Origin: CAMLHU01 sp049680185
GTDB lineage: Bacteria > Gemmatimonadota > Gemmatimonadetes > Gemmatimonadales > GWC2-71-9
Direction: 5' to 3'
Assembly (NCBI GenBank): GCA_049680185.1
Contig: JBAUHI010000018.1
Location: 1 to 18,254 of the forward strand
DNA: 18,254 nucleotides
The position numbers and the translations under genes are program-made. The first letter of the stretch is position 1. Each line of letters begins with the position of its first letter. This document shows positions 15,975-18,254 of this stretch, piece after piece. The notes under the pieces were generated by a model that ran no database searches, had not been told where the DNA came from, and was given only the letters and a program-made list of their open reading frames with translations.

Positions 15975-16771
15975 AGCACCGCACCGGCCTCGTCCTCCTC
16001 GCGATCATCGGCGTGGCGGCGCTGCTCGCGCCCGGGTTCCTCCCTGCCCCCAACGCGCAGCCTGACGCGCTCCACCTGGCGCTCCTCGCTCCCGGTGTCG
16101 GTCACTGGCTCGGCACCGATCAACTGAGTCGAGACGTCCTGGCCCGCGTGGTGGCTGGTGCACGGGTGTCGCTCGCGGTCGCGTTGCTGGCGGTGGCGGT
16201 GTCGATGTCGCTCGGTGCTGGCGCGGGGCTCGTGGCCGGGTATCTGGGTGGCACCGTCGATGCGGTGCTGATGCGGCTGGTGGACGGCGCGCTCGCCATT
16301 CCGCGCCTCTTTTACCTGCTGCTCGCGGCGGCGGCGTGGGATCGGATGCCGATCACCGCGTTCATCCTCCTGCTCGGGCTCACCGGCTGGTTCGCGACCA
16401 GCCGCCTGGTGCGGAGCGAGGTGCTGCGGCTCCGCCACGAAGCGTATGTGGAGGCGTCCGAGACGATGGGAGCCTCGCGGGCCCGGGTTATCTTGCGGCA
16501 CCTGCTCCCCAACGCCGCCGGACCGCTGCTCGTCGCCGCCACGCTTGCAGTGGGCGACGTGATCCTCCTCGAGGCCGGCCTCTCCTTCCTTGGCGTCGGC
16601 ATCCGCCCGCCCACCGCGTCGTGGGGCGGGATGATCCTCGAAGGGAAGGACGTCCTGGCGCAGGCACCGTGGGTGAGCTTGGCCCCTGGCATCGCCATCG
16701 TGGTCACCGTGCTGGCCGTGAACCTGGTCGGCGAGTCGATCCGCATCTCCCTCGATCCCCGGACCCGATGA
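15971..16771 (+). CDS. dppC: ABC transporter permease, DppC family
   Basis: The second permease subunit, 266 aa, slightly shorter than the usual near-300 because the cytoplasmic N-terminal part is brief. The first membrane segment is GLVLLAIIGVAALLAPGFL. The DppC landmark HWLGTDQLSRDVLARVVAGARVSL follows, then further helices and the EAA loop at about 160-188 (EASETMGASRARVILRHLLPN). The C-terminal LEAGLSFLGVGIRPPTASWGGMI segment is diagnostic. The ATG start overlaps the dppB stop (ATGA), and its own stop overlaps the dppD start the same way. It pairs with DppB to form the channel. Confidence 0.94.
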   Translation: MKHRTGLVLLAIIGVAALLAPGFLPAPNAQPDALHLALLAPGVGHWLGTDQLSRDVLARVVAGARVSLAVALLAVAVSMSLGAGAGLVAGYLGGTVDAVLMRLVDGALAIPRLFYLLLAAAAWDRMPITAFILLLGLTGWFATSRLVRSEVLRLRHEAYVEASETMGASRARVILRHLLPNAAGPLLVAATLAVGDVILLEAGLSFLGVGIRPPTASWGGMILEGKDVLAQAPWVSLAPGIAIVVTVLAVNLVGESIRISLDPRTR

Positions 16772-17742
16772 CCTCCTTGCTGTCGGTGTACGACCTCCGC
16801 CTCACCTTCCCCGGACCCGACGGCCCGATCCACCCGGTCGACGGTGTGTCGTTCTCGATCGGGGCCGGCGAAACGTTGGCTTTGGTCGGAGAATCCGGAT
16901 GCGGCAAGAGTCTCACGGCGCTCTCGCTGCTGCGTCTGGTGCCGCCGCCCGGTTTCATCGCCGCCGGGAGCTCGGTGGTCTTCGATGGCGCCGAAATGCT
17001 CACGCGCTCGCCCGCCGAGCTCCGCGCGGTACGTGGCCGACGGATCGGGATGGTCTTCCAGGATCCCCTCACCAGCTTGAACCCCGTGATGACCGTGGGC
17101 GACCAGATCGCCGAAGGGATCGTGGCCCACGGACTGGCCTCGAAGTCTGAGGCCCGTGCTCGCGCCCTGGCGCTGCTCCAGGAGGTCGGTATCGCCGATC
17201 CGGCAGAGCGGCTCGACGCCTACCCGCATCAGCTGAGCGGCGGGATGCGCCAGCGGGTGGTGCTGGCCATCGCCCTGGCCTGTGAACCCGAGCTGCTCAT
17301 TGCCGACGAGCCCACCACGGCACTCGATGTCACGGTGCAGGCCCAGATCCTCGAGACGCTCGATCGCCTGCGCCGCGAGCGCGGGATGGCGCTTCTCCTC
17401 ATTACCCACGATTTCGGGATCGTCGCCGGACGCGCCGATCGGGTGGCGGTGATGTACGCCGGACAGATCATCGAGGAAGGCACCACCCCGGAGCTCTTCG
17501 CGCATCCGTCCCATCCCTACACCCAGGGCCTGCTTGCATCGGTGCCCAGGATGGATGGGCCGGTCCGCCGTATCGAGCCGATCCCCGGCACGGTGCCGCT
17601 GCCAGGCGCCTGGCCCGCCGGCTGCCGCTTTGCACCCCGGTGCGCCAAGCGGTTCGAACCGTGCGGTGAGCCGGCCCCCGTGCACAGTGTCAGCCCCGAC
17701 CACTCGATGCGCTGCTGGCTCGGCGCCTGGCCCAGGCAATGA
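16768..17742 (+). CDS. dppD: ABC transporter ATP-binding protein, DppD family
   Basis: An ATPase subunit of 324 aa with a complete nucleotide site: Walker A GESGCGKS (41-48), Q-loop Gln98 in VFQDP, signature LSGGM (156-160), Walker B LLIADE (176-181) with catalytic Glu181, and switch His214 in THDF. The C-terminal oligopeptide-transporter domain follows (HPYTQGLL, then Cys286, Cys292, Cys299 and Cys316 in a CRFAPRC...C...C pattern), known in this family to be able to hold an iron-sulfur cluster. The ATG start overlaps the dppC stop. It works as a heterodimer with the partner encoded at 17739. Confidence 0.95.
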   Translation: MTSLLSVYDLRLTFPGPDGPIHPVDGVSFSIGAGETLALVGESGCGKSLTALSLLRLVPPPGFIAAGSSVVFDGAEMLTRSPAELRAVRGRRIGMVFQDPLTSLNPVMTVGDQIAEGIVAHGLASKSEARARALALLQEVGIADPAERLDAYPHQLSGGMRQRVVLAIALACEPELLIADEPTTALDVTVQAQILETLDRLRRERGMALLLITHDFGIVAGRADRVAVMYAGQIIEEGTTPELFAHPSHPYTQGLLASVPRMDGPVRRIEPIPGTVPLPGAWPAGCRFAPRCAKRFEPCGEPAPVHSVSPDHSMRCWLGAWPRQ

Positions 17743-18254
17743 CCGCACCGCTCCTCGAAGTGAACGGGCTGGTCAAGCACTTCGGTGGCGGGGGCCTGCT
17801 GCGCCGCCGCCCGCCGATCCGCGCGGTGGATGGCGTGTCATTCAGCGTCGCCGCCGGCGAGACGTTGGCGCTGGTGGGAGAGTCGGGATCAGGCAAGTCG
17901 ACAGTGGGTCGGACACTGGTGCGGTTGGAAGCGCCGACCGCAGGAGCGGCCCGATTCGATGGCACCGATCTCTTTACGCTCGATGGTGCCGCGCTCCGCG
18001 CCATGCGCCGCAAGATCCAGATCGTCTTCCAGGATCCGCAGAGCTCGCTCGACCCGCGGATGACCCTCGGTCGGTCGATCGCCGAAGGGATCGAGATCCA
18101 TCGGCTGGCGGAAGGTGCTGAGGTCGGGAAGCGGGTGTCAGCACTCCTCGAGGAGGTCGGCCTCGATCCGTCGTTCGCGCTCCGGCATCCGCACGAATGC
18201 TCGGGAGGCCAGCGGCAGCGGGTGGGGATCGCGCGGGCGCTCGCGGTCGAGCCG
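17739..18254 (+). CDS. dppF: ABC transporter ATP-binding protein, DppF family (partial, runs off right edge)
   Basis: The first 172 codons of the second ATPase, open to the window edge. The start ATG overlaps the dppD stop (ATGA). Present: Walker A GESGSGKS (47-54), Q-loop Gln98 in VFQDPQSSLDPRMT (a DppF/OppF-type sequence), and the signature region HPHECSGGQRQRVGIARALAVEP. The first signature residue is Cys154 (CSGGQ), where Leu is general and Phe is usual in DppF. Walker B, the H-loop and the C-terminal domain would lie beyond the edge. The order binding protein, B, C, D, F is the standard arrangement. Confidence 0.93.
   Translation, partial: MTAPLLEVNGLVKHFGGGGLLRRRPPIRAVDGVSFSVAAGETLALVGESGSGKSTVGRTLVRLEAPTAGAARFDGTDLFTLDGAALRAMRRKIQIVFQDPQSSLDPRMTLGRSIAEGIEIHRLAEGAEVGKRVSALLEEVGLDPSFALRHPHECSGGQRQRVGIARALAVEP

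Noticed and set aside
16312..17748. Long minus-strand open frame opposite dppC and dppD
   Set aside because: It covers parts of two clear ABC transporter genes; the product is low-complexity and Arg/Pro-rich.

Overview
The window is about 18 kb of GC-rich bacterial chromosome. The organism is probably diderm and heterotrophic. The long GC-rich frames, weak or absent Shine-Dalgarno sites, gene content and secreted-protein style suggest Gemmatimonadota or a close relative, but this is inference; no rRNA or other firm marker is present.

Layout. (1) 1-123: a REP-like repeat pair and a heptamer tandem repeat. (2) 123-2792, minus strand: a three-gene run of class I aminotransferase, a two-repeat DUF2283-like protein and a NurA-like nuclease. 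(3) 2950-4440, plus: a protein built like a DEAD-box RNA helicase with a DbpA-type RNA-binding tail, but with its ATPase motifs eroded. It converges on the HU gene (4557-4847, minus) across a strong hairpin. (4) 5070-5675, plus: thymidine kinase. (5) About 5680-8500: an AT-richer island of four small envelope or secreted orphan genes separated by attC-like recombination sites. No integrase is visible, and nearly identical inverted copies of a heptamer repeat flank the island. (6) 8503-13324, plus: coaE, gcvH, a full-length single-chain gcvP and a LipM-like octanoyltransferase or lipoate ligase. (7) 13364 to the right edge, plus: a peptide/nickel-type ABC importer (binding protein, two permeases, two ATPases), tightly coupled by stop-start overlaps. 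The last ATPase runs off the window.

How the genes work together. GcvH, GcvP and the lipoyl-attachment enzyme form one functional group: GcvP decarboxylates glycine onto the lipoyl arm of GcvH, and the downstream enzyme probably supplies that arm. GcvT is not in the window. The five transporter genes make one complete importer.

The most notable content is the island. It looks like an integron cassette array without an integrase (CALIN-like), inserted between housekeeping genes and bounded by inverted heptamer arrays. Three of its attC-like sites share a right half of exactly 50 nt, and three share a left half with the core TAAC...TTGGAGCT. Two sites keep both halves; each of the other two has lost a different half. 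The second notable item is the apparent pseudo-helicase.
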